Positions 1 to 9,315 of a stretch of 64,000 nt of DNA are shown here, in pieces (the stretch's first letter is position 1; each line of letters opens with the position of its first letter). Where the stretch lies: NCBI GenBank assembly GCA_958439205.1, contig OY288189.1, positions 1,689,001 to 1,753,000 on the forward strand. The letters are read 5' to 3'. Origin of the DNA: an uncultured Allorhizobium sp. (GTDB lineage: Bacteria > Pseudomonadota > Alphaproteobacteria > Rhizobiales > Rhizobiaceae). A program made the position numbers and the translations under genes. The notes under the pieces are model-generated. The model was not told where the DNA came from and made no database searches. It saw only the letters and a list, made by a program, of their open reading frames with translations.

Positions 1-1
1 C

Positions 2-220
2 CGCGTGACGCGTATCCCGTCGGGGCATCCGGAGGGTTACCTCGAAGCTTTCGCGACGATCTATACGGAGGCGGCCCATGCCATCAATGCGGCGAAGGCC
101 GGGACTGCGGTTGATGCGGCCGTGATCTACCCGACGGTTGATGATGGCGTGAAGGGTGTCGCCTTTGTGGAAGCCTGCATCGCGTCGTCGAAGCAGAATG
201 GTGGCTGGGTGAAGGTGTAA
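2..220 (+). CDS. Gfo/Idh/MocA-family oxidoreductase, C-terminal fragment
   Basis: Only the last 72 codons lie in the window; the reading frame is open to the left edge, so the gene starts upstream. The tail contains RIPSGHPEGYLEAF followed by a helix and a short C-terminal segment. I recognise this as the usual ending of NAD(P)-dependent sugar or inositol dehydrogenase-like proteins of the Gfo/Idh/MocA family, where the conserved His is near the substrate pocket. The substrate cannot be told because the Rossmann domain is missing. A GTG at position 5 could look like a start but lies inside the conserved block, so it is not one. The gene ends just before a run of palindromic repeats. Confidence 0.6.
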   Translation, partial: RVTRIPSGHPEGYLEAFATIYTEAAHAINAAKAGTAVDAAVIYPTVDDGVKGVAFVEACIASSKQNGGWVKV

Positions 221-500
221 GGTTCACCTTCCCCTTCAGGGGGAAGGTCGCGCGGCACGCGCGGGTGGAGGTGAACCTGTAAACTTGCCCCTCACCCTAC
301 CCTCTCCCCGCAGGCGGGGAGAGGGAGGAATGTTTGGCCAGCGGCGAGGCCTTCTCCCCGCTTGCGGGGAGAAGGTGCCCGAAGGGCGGATGAGGGGCAT
401 GGTTCATGTGCTATGCAGATGCCCCGCCGATCCCCCGCCGATCCTGCCCCCTCATCCCGCCTCCGCTTCGCTCGGCGACCCTCTCCCCGAGGGGAGAGGA
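221..500. repeat. Cluster of palindromic intergenic repeats
   Basis: Four hairpin units stand in a row in the 467-base gap before the beta-glucosidase gene. At 221-277, GGTTCACC pairs with GGTGAACC around an inner TTCCCC/GGGGAA stem. At 301-325, CCTCTCCCCGC pairs with GCGGGGAGAGG. At 350-375, CCTTCTCCCCGC pairs with GCGGGGAGAAGG. At 480-499, CCTCTCCCC pairs with GGGGAGAGG. The last three are variants of the CTCTCCCC-type palindromes scattered between genes in many rhizobial genomes. ORFs called here have no coding character. The first hairpin may also end transcription of the upstream gene. From 501 to 684 I see only the promoter region of the next gene. Confidence 0.75.
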
Positions 501-687
501 GGTGACGCCAGCGGTCATCCCACCCTGCAGCTGCCCTCCGACCCTTTGTCCTACGGGAGGGTGGATTTCCTGCAACGTTGCAGTTTTTTGTTTCCTGCGT
601 CTTCACCGCGTCGCGCGATTGCTCTAAATCGCTTGTCACTGACATCGGGCGCCCCTGTTCGCCCTGATATGACGAAGGACATGTTTG

Positions 688-2061
688 ATGATCGATCCCA
701 AGGCGCTCGCCTCGCGTTTTCCCGGTGACTTCCTGTTCGGTGTGGCCACCGCATCCTTCCAGATCGAAGGGGCATCGAAAGCCGATGGGCGGAAGCCGTC
801 GATCTGGGATGCCTTCTCCAACATGCCGGGCCGGGTCTTCGGGCGGCATAATGGCGACATGGCATGCGATCATTACAATCGCTGGGAAAGCGATCTCGAC
901 CTGATCAAGGACATGGGCGTGACCGGCTATCGCTTCTCGATCGCCTGGCCGCGCGTGCTGCCTGAGGGGACAGGACCGATCAACGAGAAGGGCCTCGATT
1001 TCTACGACAACCTCGTCGACGGATTGAAGGCGCGCGGCATCAAGGCCTATGCGACGCTCTACCATTGGGATCTGACGCTGGCGCTGATGGGCGAGGGCGG
1101 CTGGACGGCGCGGTCCACGGCGCAGGCCTTCCAGCGCTACACCAAGGTGGTGATGGAGCGCCTCGGCGATCGGCTTGATGCGGTGGCTACCTTCAACGAG
1201 CCGTGGTGTTCGGTCTGGCTCAGCCATCTCTACGGCGTGCATGCGCCGGGTGAGCGTAGCATGGATGCGGCCCTTCATGCGTTGCACTACACCAATCTGG
1301 CCCATGGTCTATCGGTGCAGGCGATCCGCGATGTAGCGCCGAAGGTGCCGGTCGGGCTGGTTTTGAATGCACATGAGACGCTGCCGGGCTCTGAAAGTGC
1401 TGCCGATCTCGCCGCTGCCGAGCGCGCGCATCAGTTCCACAATGGCGTCTTCTTCGATCCGGTCTTCAAGGGCGAATATCCGGCCGAATTTCTCTCGGCG
1501 CTCGGCCATCGCATGCCCAAGATCGAAGACGGTGATCTTGCCATCATCAACCAACCACTCGACTGGTGGGGTCTCAACTACTACACGCCGATGCGTGTCG
1601 CAGACGATCCGACGCCCGGTGCCGAATTCCCGGCGACCGTCAATGCGGCGCCTGTATCGGACGTGAAGACGGATATCGGCTGGGAGGTCTATGCGCCGGC
1701 GCTGAAGTCGCTCGTCGAGCGACTTTACGCCCGCTACGATCTGCCGCCCTGCTACATCACCGAGAACGGCGCCTGCTACAACATGGAGGTCGAGGGTGGC
1801 GAGGTCGAGGATCAGCCGCGGCTCGATTATTACGCCGAACATCTCGACAAGGTCGCCGACCTGATCGCCGATGGCTATCCGATGCAGGGCTATTTCGCCT
1901 GGTCGCTGATGGATAATTTCGAATGGGCGGAAGGCTACCGGATGCGCTTCGGTCTTGTTCATGTCGATTACGACACGCAGGTCCGCACCATCAAGAAGAG
2001 CGGCAAGTGGTATCGGGATCTCGCGCTCGAATTTCCAAAGGGGAACTTCAAGGCGGATTGA
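688..2061 (+). CDS. GH1 beta-glucosidase (Abg-like)
   Basis: A glycoside hydrolase family 1 enzyme of 457 residues that splits beta-glucosides, and probably other beta-glycosides, with retention. It begins in the style RFPGDFLFGVATASFQIEG. The acid/base Glu lies in TFNEPWC near residue 170 and the nucleophile Glu in YITENGAC near residue 358. Sequence and length match what I remember of Agrobacterium Abg (458 residues) almost end to end. No signal peptide is seen, so it should be cytoplasmic. ATG 688 is preferred: GAAGGA lies nine bases upstream, and the TTG at 685 is the only nearby in-frame alternative. Physiological substrates are probably short plant beta-glucosides or cello-oligosaccharides (inference). 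Confidence 0.95.
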   Translation: MIDPKALASRFPGDFLFGVATASFQIEGASKADGRKPSIWDAFSNMPGRVFGRHNGDMACDHYNRWESDLDLIKDMGVTGYRFSIAWPRVLPEGTGPINEKGLDFYDNLVDGLKARGIKAYATLYHWDLTLALMGEGGWTARSTAQAFQRYTKVVMERLGDRLDAVATFNEPWCSVWLSHLYGVHAPGERSMDAALHALHYTNLAHGLSVQAIRDVAPKVPVGLVLNAHETLPGSESAADLAAAERAHQFHNGVFFDPVFKGEYPAEFLSALGHRMPKIEDGDLAIINQPLDWWGLNYYTPMRVADDPTPGAEFPATVNAAPVSDVKTDIGWEVYAPALKSLVERLYARYDLPPCYITENGACYNMEVEGGEVEDQPRLDYYAEHLDKVADLIADGYPMQGYFAWSLMDNFEWAEGYRMRFGLVHVDYDTQVRTIKKSGKWYRDLALEFPKGNFKAD

Positions 2062-2097
2062 CCGGGTAGGGGGGCTTGCCCCAGCGCCTTGGTGCGA

Positions 2098-2493
2098 TCA
2101 GCCCAGCTTGATCAGCTTGTTGCCGGCATCGGCCTCGGTGCGGCGGTCGAATTCGGCGCGGGCCGTCTGGATGCGGTCGTGATGGGTGAAGACCCAGCCA
2201 CCCAGCGCCCGGATCGGCTCGCCGAAGGAGCGGCCGAGATCTGTCAGCGCATATTCCACCTTGGGCGGCACGGTCGGATGCACCGTGCGTTCGACAATGC
2301 CGTCCCGCTCCAGTGAACGCAGTGTCAATGTCAGCATGCGCTGCGAGATTCCGACCACGGATCGCTTCAGATCGGAAAAGCGCTGGGGGCCGTCTCCGAG
2401 CATCATGATGACCAAAACCGTCCATTTGTCGCCCAAACGGGCCAGCATTTCACTGACGGTCTGGCACTTGGTCGGGTCATAATTGTCGCACAT
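2098..2493 (-). CDS. HxlR-family winged-helix regulator
   Basis: 131 residues forming one HxlR-type winged helix. The family pattern is clear: C10 (in TKCQTVSEML), then LGDKWTVLVIMML, FSDLKRSVVGISQRMLT (recognition helix) and LERDGIVERTVHPTVPPKVEY (wing). HxlR proteins such as YodB, HypR and QorR sense quinones, aldehydes or disulfide stress through an N-terminal Cys; C2 and C10 are available here. The gene is divergent from a nitroreductase gene with about 160 bases of repeat-rich DNA between them, so it most likely controls that gene and itself. The start at MCDNYD is chosen because the upstream extension has no family similarity. Confidence 0.9.
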   Translation of the reverse strand: MCDNYDPTKCQTVSEMLARLGDKWTVLVIMMLGDGPQRFSDLKRSVVGISQRMLTLTLRSLERDGIVERTVHPTVPPKVEYALTDLGRSFGEPIRALGGWVFTHHDRIQTARAEFDRRTEADAGNKLIKLG

Positions 2494-2516
2494 GGCGGGT
2501 CCAATCGTTCCATCGG

Positions 2517-2596
2517 TGTAACCTGGTATCAAAAATGTGCCTTCTTGCACAAAATTACCGGTTACATATCTAGGCCTGGTTACGAATTGATACCAG
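2517..2596. promoter_or_regulatory. Repeat-rich divergent operator region (HxlR/nitroreductase)
   Basis: The intergenic DNA holds several symmetric elements. CTGGTATCAA at 2523-2532 is mirrored exactly by TTGATACCAG at 2587-2596. TGTAACC at 2517-2523 is mirrored by GGTTACA at 2560-2566, with another GGTTAC at 2578-2583. TGTGC at 2536-2540 pairs with GCACA at 2547-2551. Such nested symmetry between divergent genes is expected for operators of a dimeric regulator. Which element the HxlR protein binds is not known. Confidence 0.5.
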
Positions 2597-2656
2597 ACCT
2601 CGTTTGCGATGCCAACTCCCACTGGCGCGCTGCCGGGTCCAACCAGGATCGACACC

Positions 2657-3295
2657 ATGTCCGCACTTATCGAAAAGCTGAACTGGCGCTACGCCACCAA
2701 GAAAATGGACCCGGCCAAGACCGTCTCCGAAGACAAGGTCGAGCGCATTCTCGAAGCGGCTCGCCTTGCGCCTACCTCCAGCGGGCTGCAGCCCTTCGAA
2801 GTGATCGTGGTGACGAACAAGGACGTTCGCGCCAAGATCCAGGAGATCGCCTGGAACCAGGCGCAGGTCACCGAAGGCTCGCATCTGCTCGTTTTCGCCG
2901 CCTGGGACAATTACACGGTAGAGCGCATCAACCATATGTTCGACCTCACCAATGAAGAGCGCGGTTTCACGAACGAAGGCTTCGAAAACTATCGCCAGAT
3001 GTTGCTCGGCATGTATCCGGGCCGCGATGCGGAGGTGAACTTCGAGCACGCCGCCCGCCAGGCCTATATCGGCTTCGGCATGGCTGTTGCGGCTGCCGCA
3101 TTTGAGGGCGTCGATGCGACCCCGATGGAAGGTTTCGACGCTGCCAAGCTCGATGAGATCCTCGGCCTTCGCGAAAAGGGCCTGCGCTCGGTCACCATCC
3201 TGCCGATCGGCTATCGTGCGGCTGAGGGCGACTGGCTTGCTGGCCTGAAGAAGGTGCGCCGTCCGAAGGACGAATTCGTATCCGTCGTCGCCTGA
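2657..3295 (+). CDS. NAD(P)H-dependent nitroreductase family protein (NfsB-like)
   Basis: An FMN-dependent nitroreductase-fold protein of 212 residues. The N-terminal FMN-binding block NWRYATKKMDP, the segment RLAPTSSGLQPFEVIVV, the middle AARQAYIGFGMAVAAAAFEGVD and the C-terminal LPIGYRAAEGDW are in the right order for the NfsB/YfkO group. Members reduce quinones, nitroaromatics or flavins with NAD(P)H in the cytoplasm. The start MSALIEKLNW follows an AGGA at 2645 by about eight bases; an in-frame start at 2609 lies in the operator region and is rejected. Divergent from the HxlR gene, so it is probably induced by electrophiles or quinones. It ends before a strong terminator. Confidence 0.9.
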   Translation: MSALIEKLNWRYATKKMDPAKTVSEDKVERILEAARLAPTSSGLQPFEVIVVTNKDVRAKIQEIAWNQAQVTEGSHLLVFAAWDNYTVERINHMFDLTNEERGFTNEGFENYRQMLLGMYPGRDAEVNFEHAARQAYIGFGMAVAAAAFEGVDATPMEGFDAAKLDEILGLREKGLRSVTILPIGYRAAEGDWLAGLKKVRRPKDEFVSVVA

Positions 3296-3335
3296 TCGAC
3301 ACATGAGTGGCCGGTGCCTCCAGGCCGGCCTGCCA

Positions 3336-3364
3336 AGGGCTCCGGGCAACCGGAGCCCTTTTTC
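3336..3364 (+). terminator. Rho-independent terminator after nitroreductase gene
   Basis: GGGCTCCGG and CCGGAGCCC form a nine-pair stem around a GCAA tetraloop and are followed by a run of five T. Confidence 0.9.
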
Positions 3365-3473
3365 GTTGAGCGAATATTCGTTTAACCGGATCATTCGTTA
3401 TTCTGCATGCTGTTCAGTATGTTAAGTCAAATTGAACACATTCTGCCGCAAGGTGGCGCCTCAGCCTTGGGTA

Positions 3474-5714
3474 ATGTGTATGCGGCTTCAGCATTTGGAC
3501 AGACGGCTTCGGCCTCTTGCGACCCGCCGCGTGGCGGTTGCGGTGTTGCTCGTGGTGTTCGCGACCATGGCGATGATGGTCGCCTCGATTGTGATGACGG
3601 CGCTCGACCGTGTCGCAAGCTATGCCAATCATCTCGACGAAGAACGCTCCCGCGAGACGCTGGTCGGTGCGGTCCAGACCTTCGAACATCAACTCGGCGC
3701 GACACTTCTCGACTACACCGCCTGGGATGATGCCGCCGCCAATGCTTACGACCATCCCGACATGGCGTGGATGATCAGCAATTTCGGCGACATGACCTTC
3801 GACAGCGACCTGTTCGATGTGGCAATCGTGCTCGATGCCGAAGGGCGTCCGCAGATGGCTTATTCCGATGGCCAGCCCCTCGAAGGACGCGTGACAGGAT
3901 ATCTGACGCCGGCGTTGATGGGGCTGTTCGAGACGGTCCAGAGTGGCAAGAGCGGCCTCGTCCCGCAGGCGCTCGGCTTCATCCGGACGCAAAAGGGGAT
4001 CGGCTCGGCAGGGGTGGCGCTGATCCGCCCGAAATCCGGGGAGATCGGACAGCCGCGCGAAAACTACGTTTACCTCGCCTTTATCCGGCATCTGTCTTCA
4101 TCGACGGTCGAACGGCTGTCGGAGGCCTATGTGTTGCCGGGCCTCGCTCTCGTGCCGCCATCGACGAACCAGACCTCCGTCACCATTTCCGCGCCCTCCG
4201 GAGAGGCGATCGCGTCGCTTGCCTGGACACCGCGCGCGCCGGGCGACCAGAGCCGCGAACAGGTGAAGCCGCTGATCAAGGCCGCTCTGGTGATTGTCAC
4301 GATCTATGCCCTCCTGCTCGTGGTCATCGGCAATGCCGAGATGCGCCGCGTCCGGAGAGATGAGGCGAATGCGGTCAAGCTTGCGCAGACCGATCGGCTG
4401 AGCGGCCTTCTCAATCGTGCGGGATTGAACCAGCTGCTCGAGGATACGGTTCGCCATGGGCGCGATGTGGGCGAGGACGTGGTCCTGCTTTATCTCGATC
4501 TGGATGGGTTCAAGGAGATCAATGACGCCTATGGCCATGCCACCGGTGACCGGCTGATCCGAGCCGTGGCCGCTGGTCTTGCGGTTCTGGTGGGTGAGGG
4601 GGCGGGTCTTGCCCGTATTGGCGGAGACGAATTCGGCATCGTGCTGACGGGCCAGGATGCGCAGGCACGCGCCTATACGCTTGCCTCCTCGATCATCGCC
4701 TTCTTCGACGAGCCCGTGCTTCTTGGCGAACGCACCGTCGTCGTCGGCTGCAGCATTGGCATCTGTGTTTCCGAAGGCGGCGAGGTGGAAGGCGGCGAGC
4801 TGACGCGTCGTGCCGACATGGCCATGTATTCGTCCAAGGACGGTGGGCGGGGGCGGTGGACGATCTATGACCCGCGCATGGACGAAGAGCGCGAAACCCG
4901 CAACCAGATGGAAGTCGATCTCCGGAGCGCGATCGCCCGCGGCGAGATCACCGTCGTCTACCAGCCGGTCGTTGATGCGAAGACCTTCTCGCTTGTGAGT
5001 GTCGAGGCGCTGGCGCGCTGGACCCGCAAGGGGCATGGACCTGTTTCGCCCGATGTCTTCATTCCGATCGCCGAAGCGAGCGGGCTGATCGACCAGCTTG
5101 GGCTTTGCGTGCTGAGCCAGGCATTGGCGCAGCTGTCGCACTGGCCCGAACTGAAGCTGTCAGTGAATGTTTCTCCCGGACAGTTCCGCGATCCCGCCTT
5201 CGTCGATCGCGTGGCCGATCTCTTCGAGGAGGCGAATATCGAGCCGGGCCGGGTCGTTTTGGAAATGACCGAGACCTATTTCATCCAAAGCCCGGACCGA
5301 GCACGTCTTGCACTCGAACGACTGAAGGCGCTTGGGCTCCGCATTGCGCTCGATGATTTCGGTGCCGGGTTCTCGAGTGTTGGTTACCTCAGGCAGTTCG
5401 GCTTCGACCGCATGAAGATCGATCGCTCACTGGTCCAGTCGCTTGACCGGGGGCATCGCGCCGTCGAGATGCTGCAGGCGACGGTGGCGCTTGCGCGGTC
5501 GCTCGGCATCCCCGTGACCGCTGAGGGTGTGGAGACCGAACAGCAGGCCGTCATCCTGCGACTGGCCGGCTGCGACCAGTTGCAGGGCTACCTCTTTGGC
5601 CGGCCGCAAACACCGCGCGAGATTGGCGAATTAATGATGCGGCCGATGGAGCTGCGCGCCAAGGCAGCCGAACTTGCCTTCGCGGCCAGCCGCGATGGTG
5701 GGGTGCTGGTGTGA
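3474..5714 (+). CDS. CHASE4-GGDEF-EAL cyclic-di-GMP protein
   Basis: A membrane-bound sensor of about 746 residues. A first membrane segment (about 19-44) leads to a periplasmic CHASE4 domain with the typical LDYTAWDDA near residue 80. A second membrane segment lies near 267-286. A diguanylate cyclase domain follows with an intact GGDEF at about 383-387, then an EAL phosphodiesterase domain with EAL at about 511-513, LEMTETYF, and DDFGAGFSSVGYLRQF. Both sites look intact, so it could make or break c-di-GMP; the direction cannot be read from sequence. ATG 3474 or 3480 are the likely starts; a TTG at 3432 would add 14 residues. There is no clear ribosome binding site. Confidence 0.92.
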   Translation: MCMRLQHLDRRLRPLATRRVAVAVLLVVFATMAMMVASIVMTALDRVASYANHLDEERSRETLVGAVQTFEHQLGATLLDYTAWDDAAANAYDHPDMAWMISNFGDMTFDSDLFDVAIVLDAEGRPQMAYSDGQPLEGRVTGYLTPALMGLFETVQSGKSGLVPQALGFIRTQKGIGSAGVALIRPKSGEIGQPRENYVYLAFIRHLSSSTVERLSEAYVLPGLALVPPSTNQTSVTISAPSGEAIASLAWTPRAPGDQSREQVKPLIKAALVIVTIYALLLVVIGNAEMRRVRRDEANAVKLAQTDRLSGLLNRAGLNQLLEDTVRHGRDVGEDVVLLYLDLDGFKEINDAYGHATGDRLIRAVAAGLAVLVGEGAGLARIGGDEFGIVLTGQDAQARAYTLASSIIAFFDEPVLLGERTVVVGCSIGICVSEGGEVEGGELTRRADMAMYSSKDGGRGRWTIYDPRMDEERETRNQMEVDLRSAIARGEITVVYQPVVDAKTFSLVSVEALARWTRKGHGPVSPDVFIPIAEASGLIDQLGLCVLSQALAQLSHWPELKLSVNVSPGQFRDPAFVDRVADLFEEANIEPGRVVLEMTETYFIQSPDRARLALERLKALGLRIALDDFGAGFSSVGYLRQFGFDRMKIDRSLVQSLDRGHRAVEMLQATVALARSLGIPVTAEGVETEQQAVILRLAGCDQLQGYLFGRPQTPREIGELMMRPMELRAKAAELAFAASRDGGVLV

Positions 5715-5748
5715 GGTCCTGAGGGAAGCCGGCAGCAATGCCCGGTGC

Positions 5749-6693
5749 TCAGCTGCCGATGTGCCTTTCGCCGCGCTTCCTGGCGAGCGCGATCTGTAGC
5801 TGGCGCTGGCGGTAACGATCACGGTCGGCTTCGGTGCGGCTCTCGTAGCAATGGCTGCAGGAGACACCTTCCTCGTAATGGGGATGGGTCAGCTCTTCTG
5901 CGGTGATCGGGTTGCGGCAGGCGTGGCAGAGCTTGTGATCGCCCTCTTTCAGGCCATGGGTGACGGATACGCGCTCGTCGAAGACGAAGCAGGCGCCATC
6001 CCAGAGGCTCTGTTCTTCCGGCACTTCCTCCAGATATTTCAGGATGCCGCCCTTGAGGTGGTAGACCTCGTCAAAGCCTTGGCTCTTCATGAAGGCTGTC
6101 GCCTTCTCGCAGCGGATGCCGCCGGTGCAATACATGGCGATCTTCGGCTTGTTGTGCAGGCCGGGATTGTTCTTCACCCAGTCGGGAAACTCGCGAAATG
6201 TCTTGGTGTTCGGGTCGACGGCGCCGCGGAAGATGCCGATCGCCGTTTCATAGTCGTTGCGGGTGTCGATGACGATGGTCTCGGGATCGGAAATCAGTTC
6301 ATTCCAGTCCTTCGGGTCGACATAGGTGCCGACGATCTCGTTGGGGTCGATATCCTCGACGCCCATGGTGACGATCTCCTTCTTCAGCCTGACCTTCATG
6401 CGCAGGAAGGGCATCTTCGATGCCCGGCTTTCCTTGTGCTCCAGGCTCACGAATTCCGGCTGGCTGCGGAGGAAGGCCAGAACCTTTGCAATCGCGGCAT
6501 CGGTGCCGGCGATCGTGCCGTTGATGCCCTCATGGGCAATGAGCAGCGTGCCCTTGACGCCTTCCGCCTTGCAGAGAGTCTCCAGCGGTTCCTGGAAGCT
6601 CTCGAAACGCGGAAACTTGGCAAAGTGATAGAGGGCGGCGACGCAAAAGGCGCCGCTTGTCTCGGGGCGGGGGGCTGTCGAATGTTCTGTCAT
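5749..6693 (-). CDS. trhO: tRNA uridine(34) hydroxylase TrhO (rhodanese domain)
   Basis: 314 residues of the YceA/TrhO family. An N-terminal acylphosphatase-like region ([18 protein letters not shown]) precedes a rhodanese domain with VIDTRNDYE and the catalytic-loop Cys in [10 protein letters not shown]. The C-terminal Cys pairs CHACRNP and CSHCYE are also typical. TrhO makes 5-hydroxyuridine at the wobble base of certain tRNAs using oxygen. The start MTEHST is chosen because family similarity starts a few residues later (VAALYHFA); a much longer reading frame upstream runs through the promoter of the next gene. It stands alone and converges with the GGDEF-EAL gene. Confidence 0.93.
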   Translation of the reverse strand: MTEHSTAPRPETSGAFCVAALYHFAKFPRFESFQEPLETLCKAEGVKGTLLIAHEGINGTIAGTDAAIAKVLAFLRSQPEFVSLEHKESRASKMPFLRMKVRLKKEIVTMGVEDIDPNEIVGTYVDPKDWNELISDPETIVIDTRNDYETAIGIFRGAVDPNTKTFREFPDWVKNNPGLHNKPKIAMYCTGGIRCEKATAFMKSQGFDEVYHLKGGILKYLEEVPEEQSLWDGACFVFDERVSVTHGLKEGDHKLCHACRNPITAEELTHPHYEEGVSCSHCYESRTEADRDRYRQRQLQIALARKRGERHIGS

Positions 6694-6834
6694 GGCCTGC
6701 GAAATACCGCCTCGGCCCCTGCCGTGCAACGGATTTCCGCTTTCCGGGCCAAGTTTGAAAATCGTCAAGTGAGGTGAGGGTTGTGGGCGAGTGCGTTGCA
6801 GCACTGGACAGCGCGGATCGGTTTGGCTAGACGG

Positions 6835-6851
6835 ATGTAACTTTATAACAT
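6835..6851. promoter_or_regulatory. Zur/Nur-like inverted repeat before ABC importer
   Basis: ATGTAACTTTATAACAT is an imperfect palindrome (ATGT/ACAT ends, ATAAC half perfect, the other half GTAAC). It lies 15-31 bases before the start codon, directly before the ribosome binding site. It resembles the AT-rich GTTATA/TATAAC sites of alphaproteobacterial Zur, but this is judged from memory and could be another Fur-family or unrelated site. Confidence 0.35.
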
Positions 6852-6865
6852 TAAAGGTGCTCCTA

Positions 6866-8383
6866 ATGTCTCGCAATCTCATTGCTGCCTCGCTCGTGAC
6901 CCTGCTGGCCGGTTCGGCGCCCGCAATGGCGACCGACGGTGTCGTCGATATCGTCGCGCCCTTCGAAATCACCGGTCTCGATCCCGCCAAGTCCGGCGAC
7001 ATCTTCCTGCGCATGGGGATCGTCGAAACGCTTGTCGAAGCAGATATGGACGGCAATCCGGTTCCAGCGCTTGCGAAGAGCTGGACGGTGAGCGAAGACG
7101 GCCTCACCTGGCGTTTTGAGTTGCAGACCGGCGTGAAATTCCAGGATGGCACGGGGCTGACGGCCGAGGCGGCTGCCTCCGCACTCAACATCGCCAGGGC
7201 CAAGGCCGGACTTCTCAGCAAGGCGCCGATCGCGGATATCAAGACTGACGGGGAAGGGGCAGTTGTCGTCTCGCTATCGAAGCCTTTCGTTCCTCTGCTT
7301 GCCTTCCTTGCCGAAAACCGCGCCCAGATCCTGGCGCCGGCTGCCTATGAAGGTGCGGACGTCAAGGCGATCATCGGGACGGGTCCCTTCAAGCTCACCA
7401 AGCTCGAGGCGCCGCAGAGCCTCGTCGTTGAACGTTTCACCGATTATTGGGGCCAGAAGCCGCAGATCGAAAAGGCGACCTATCTCTCGGTGAGCCGCGC
7501 CGAGACCCGCGCGCTGATGGCCGAGAGCGGCGATGCCGACTATGTCTTCAACCTCGATCCCGCGAGCCGCACGCGTCTGGCCAAGAGCGACAAGGTCGTG
7601 CTGCAGTCGGTGTCAATCCCGCGCAGCGTGCTGCTCAAGGTCAATGCCGGCCATGCCTTCCTCGCCGACGTCAAGGCACGCGAAGCGCTGAGCCTTGCCA
7701 TCGACCGGGAAGGTCTTGCCGTTGCTATCCTGCGTTACCCGGCGGCCGCCACGCAGCTCTTCCCGCCGATCCTGAAGATCTGGCACGATGCCGATCTGGC
7801 ACCACTCGGCTATGATCCTGAGAAGGCCAAGGCGCTTCTGGCCGAACTCGGCTGGACGCCGGGCGCCGACGGCATCCTGGAGAAGGACGGCAAGCCCTTC
7901 GCGCTGACTCTGACCACCTATCCCGATCGCCCCGAACTGCCGCTGATCGCCGCTGTGTTGCAGGACCAGCTCAAGGAAATCGGCGTGGCGCTGACAATCA
8001 ACTCGACGAATTCCTCGGAAATTCCGGCCAAGCATCAGGACGGTTCGCTGGAGCTTGCGCTGATGGCGCGCAACTTCGCGCTGGTTCCCGATCCGATTGG
8101 CACCATGCTCTCCGACTACGGCCCAGGGGGCGGTGACTGGGGTGCGATGAACTGGACGAATGCCGGCTTCGAAAAGGCGCTGGATGATCTCACGCGCGTC
8201 ACGGATCCCGCTGAGGGCGAGACGCTTCGCCATCAGGCCGTGGCGGCCATCCAAGCCGATCTGCCGGTCATTCCGATTGCCTGGTACCAGCAGACGGTGG
8301 CCTTCTCACCAAAACTGGAAGGCGCCACGATCGACCCGTTCGAGCGTTCCTTCGGTCTGGAAACCATGCGGTGGGCGAAATGA
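6866..8383 (+). CDS. ABC importer, family-5 solute-binding protein (NikA/DppA type)
   Basis: A periplasmic binding protein of 505 residues with a clear signal peptide ([22 protein letters not shown]). The family-5 pattern is seen: [56 protein letters not shown], and [12 protein letters not shown] near the end. The overall order is closer to nickel-binding NikA than to long oligopeptide binders ([10 protein letters not shown], the SRAETRALM segment). Substrate may be nickel, a metal-chelate or short peptides; sequence alone does not decide. AAAGGTG at 6853 sets the ATG at 6866. It heads a four-gene operon whose members overlap by ATGA, and a Zur-like repeat sits just upstream. Confidence 0.88.
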   Translation: MSRNLIAASLVTLLAGSAPAMATDGVVDIVAPFEITGLDPAKSGDIFLRMGIVETLVEADMDGNPVPALAKSWTVSEDGLTWRFELQTGVKFQDGTGLTAEAAASALNIARAKAGLLSKAPIADIKTDGEGAVVVSLSKPFVPLLAFLAENRAQILAPAAYEGADVKAIIGTGPFKLTKLEAPQSLVVERFTDYWGQKPQIEKATYLSVSRAETRALMAESGDADYVFNLDPASRTRLAKSDKVVLQSVSIPRSVLLKVNAGHAFLADVKAREALSLAIDREGLAVAILRYPAAATQLFPPILKIWHDADLAPLGYDPEKAKALLAELGWTPGADGILEKDGKPFALTLTTYPDRPELPLIAAVLQDQLKEIGVALTINSTNSSEIPAKHQDGSLELALMARNFALVPDPIGTMLSDYGPGGGDWGAMNWTNAGFEKALDDLTRVTDPAEGETLRHQAVAAIQADLPVIPIAWYQQTVAFSPKLEGATIDPFERSFGLETMRWAK

Positions 8384-9315
8384 GCAAGGCCATCCTGAAC
8401 CGCCTCATTCAGGCGGCTCTGGTCGCGTTCATGGTGGGGCTCATCTGCTTCGTGATGACGAGGTCGCTTCCGGGTGACCTCGCCTACCGTATCGCTGCCG
8501 GCCGCTATGGCTTTGACGTCGTTGATAGTGCGGCGGCGGCCAAGGTGGCTGCCGAACTCGACCTCGGCAAGCCGGCCATCGTCGCTCTCTTCGACTGGAT
8601 GACCGACCTCCTGCGCTTCGATCTCGGAACGTCGCTGGTCACCGGCAAGCCTGTGATCGAGGAGATCGGCATGCAGCTCGGCCATACGATCGAGCTGTCG
8701 CTTGCCGCGATCGTGCTCTCGCTGTTCATCGGTCCGCCGCTCGGCATTCTGGCGGGGCTGAGGCCCGGCGGCGTGCTCGACCGGACGCTGATGCTGGTGT
8801 CGACGGGGCTGCGGGCGCTGCCGCAGTTCGTGGTGGGCCTTATCCTGATCATTGTCTTCGGCATCACGCTCAATGTGCTGCCGGCGGCGGGGCACACCCA
8901 TGGGGCGCACTTGGTGCTGCCGGCATTAACGCTGGCGCTCGGACTGGCGGCGGTCTTCAACCGCGTGGCACGCGATGCGATGGTCGCCGTATCGCGGTCA
9001 CCTTACTACGCCTTCGGCCGCACCAAGGGCCTCTCCGAATGGCAGGTCTTTTTGCGACATGGATTGCGCAATGTCGCGGTGCCGATCGTCACCTATCTCG
9101 GTGTGCAGTTCGTCTATCTCGTGGAAGGCGTTGTTGTCGTCGAAACGCTGTTTGCCTGGCCGGGCATCGGGCATGCGCTGGTGCATGCGATCTTCGGGCG
9201 GGACGTGCCGATGATCCAGGGGACGGCGCTCGTCATGGGGCTGATGTTCGTGGCGCTCAACGCGCTGGTCGATCTCTTCTGCCATGGCGTGGATCCGAGG
9301 AGGCGCAGCGCATGA
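8380..9315 (+). CDS. ABC importer permease 1 (NikB/DppB type)
   Basis: An inner-membrane permease of 311 residues. The N-terminal RLIQAALVAFMVGLICFVMTR membrane anchor with SLPGDLA is typical of DppB/NikB. The EAA-type loop that contacts the ATPase is seen in the region of SPYYAFGRTKGLSEWQVF, and VEGVVVVETLFAWPGIG follows in the last third. The start codon overlaps the stop of the binding-protein gene (ATGA), which argues for translational coupling. It should pair with the next permease to form the channel. Confidence 0.9.
   Translation: MSKAILNRLIQAALVAFMVGLICFVMTRSLPGDLAYRIAAGRYGFDVVDSAAAAKVAAELDLGKPAIVALFDWMTDLLRFDLGTSLVTGKPVIEEIGMQLGHTIELSLAAIVLSLFIGPPLGILAGLRPGGVLDRTLMLVSTGLRALPQFVVGLILIIVFGITLNVLPAAGHTHGAHLVLPALTLALGLAAVFNRVARDAMVAVSRSPYYAFGRTKGLSEWQVFLRHGLRNVAVPIVTYLGVQFVYLVEGVVVVETLFAWPGIGHALVHAIFGRDVPMIQGTALVMGLMFVALNALVDLFCHGVDPRRRSA

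Noticed and set aside
292..1305. 337-codon minus-strand frame across the repeat cluster
   Set aside because: It runs through palindromic repeats and is antisense to the beta-glucosidase; no protein family is recognised.
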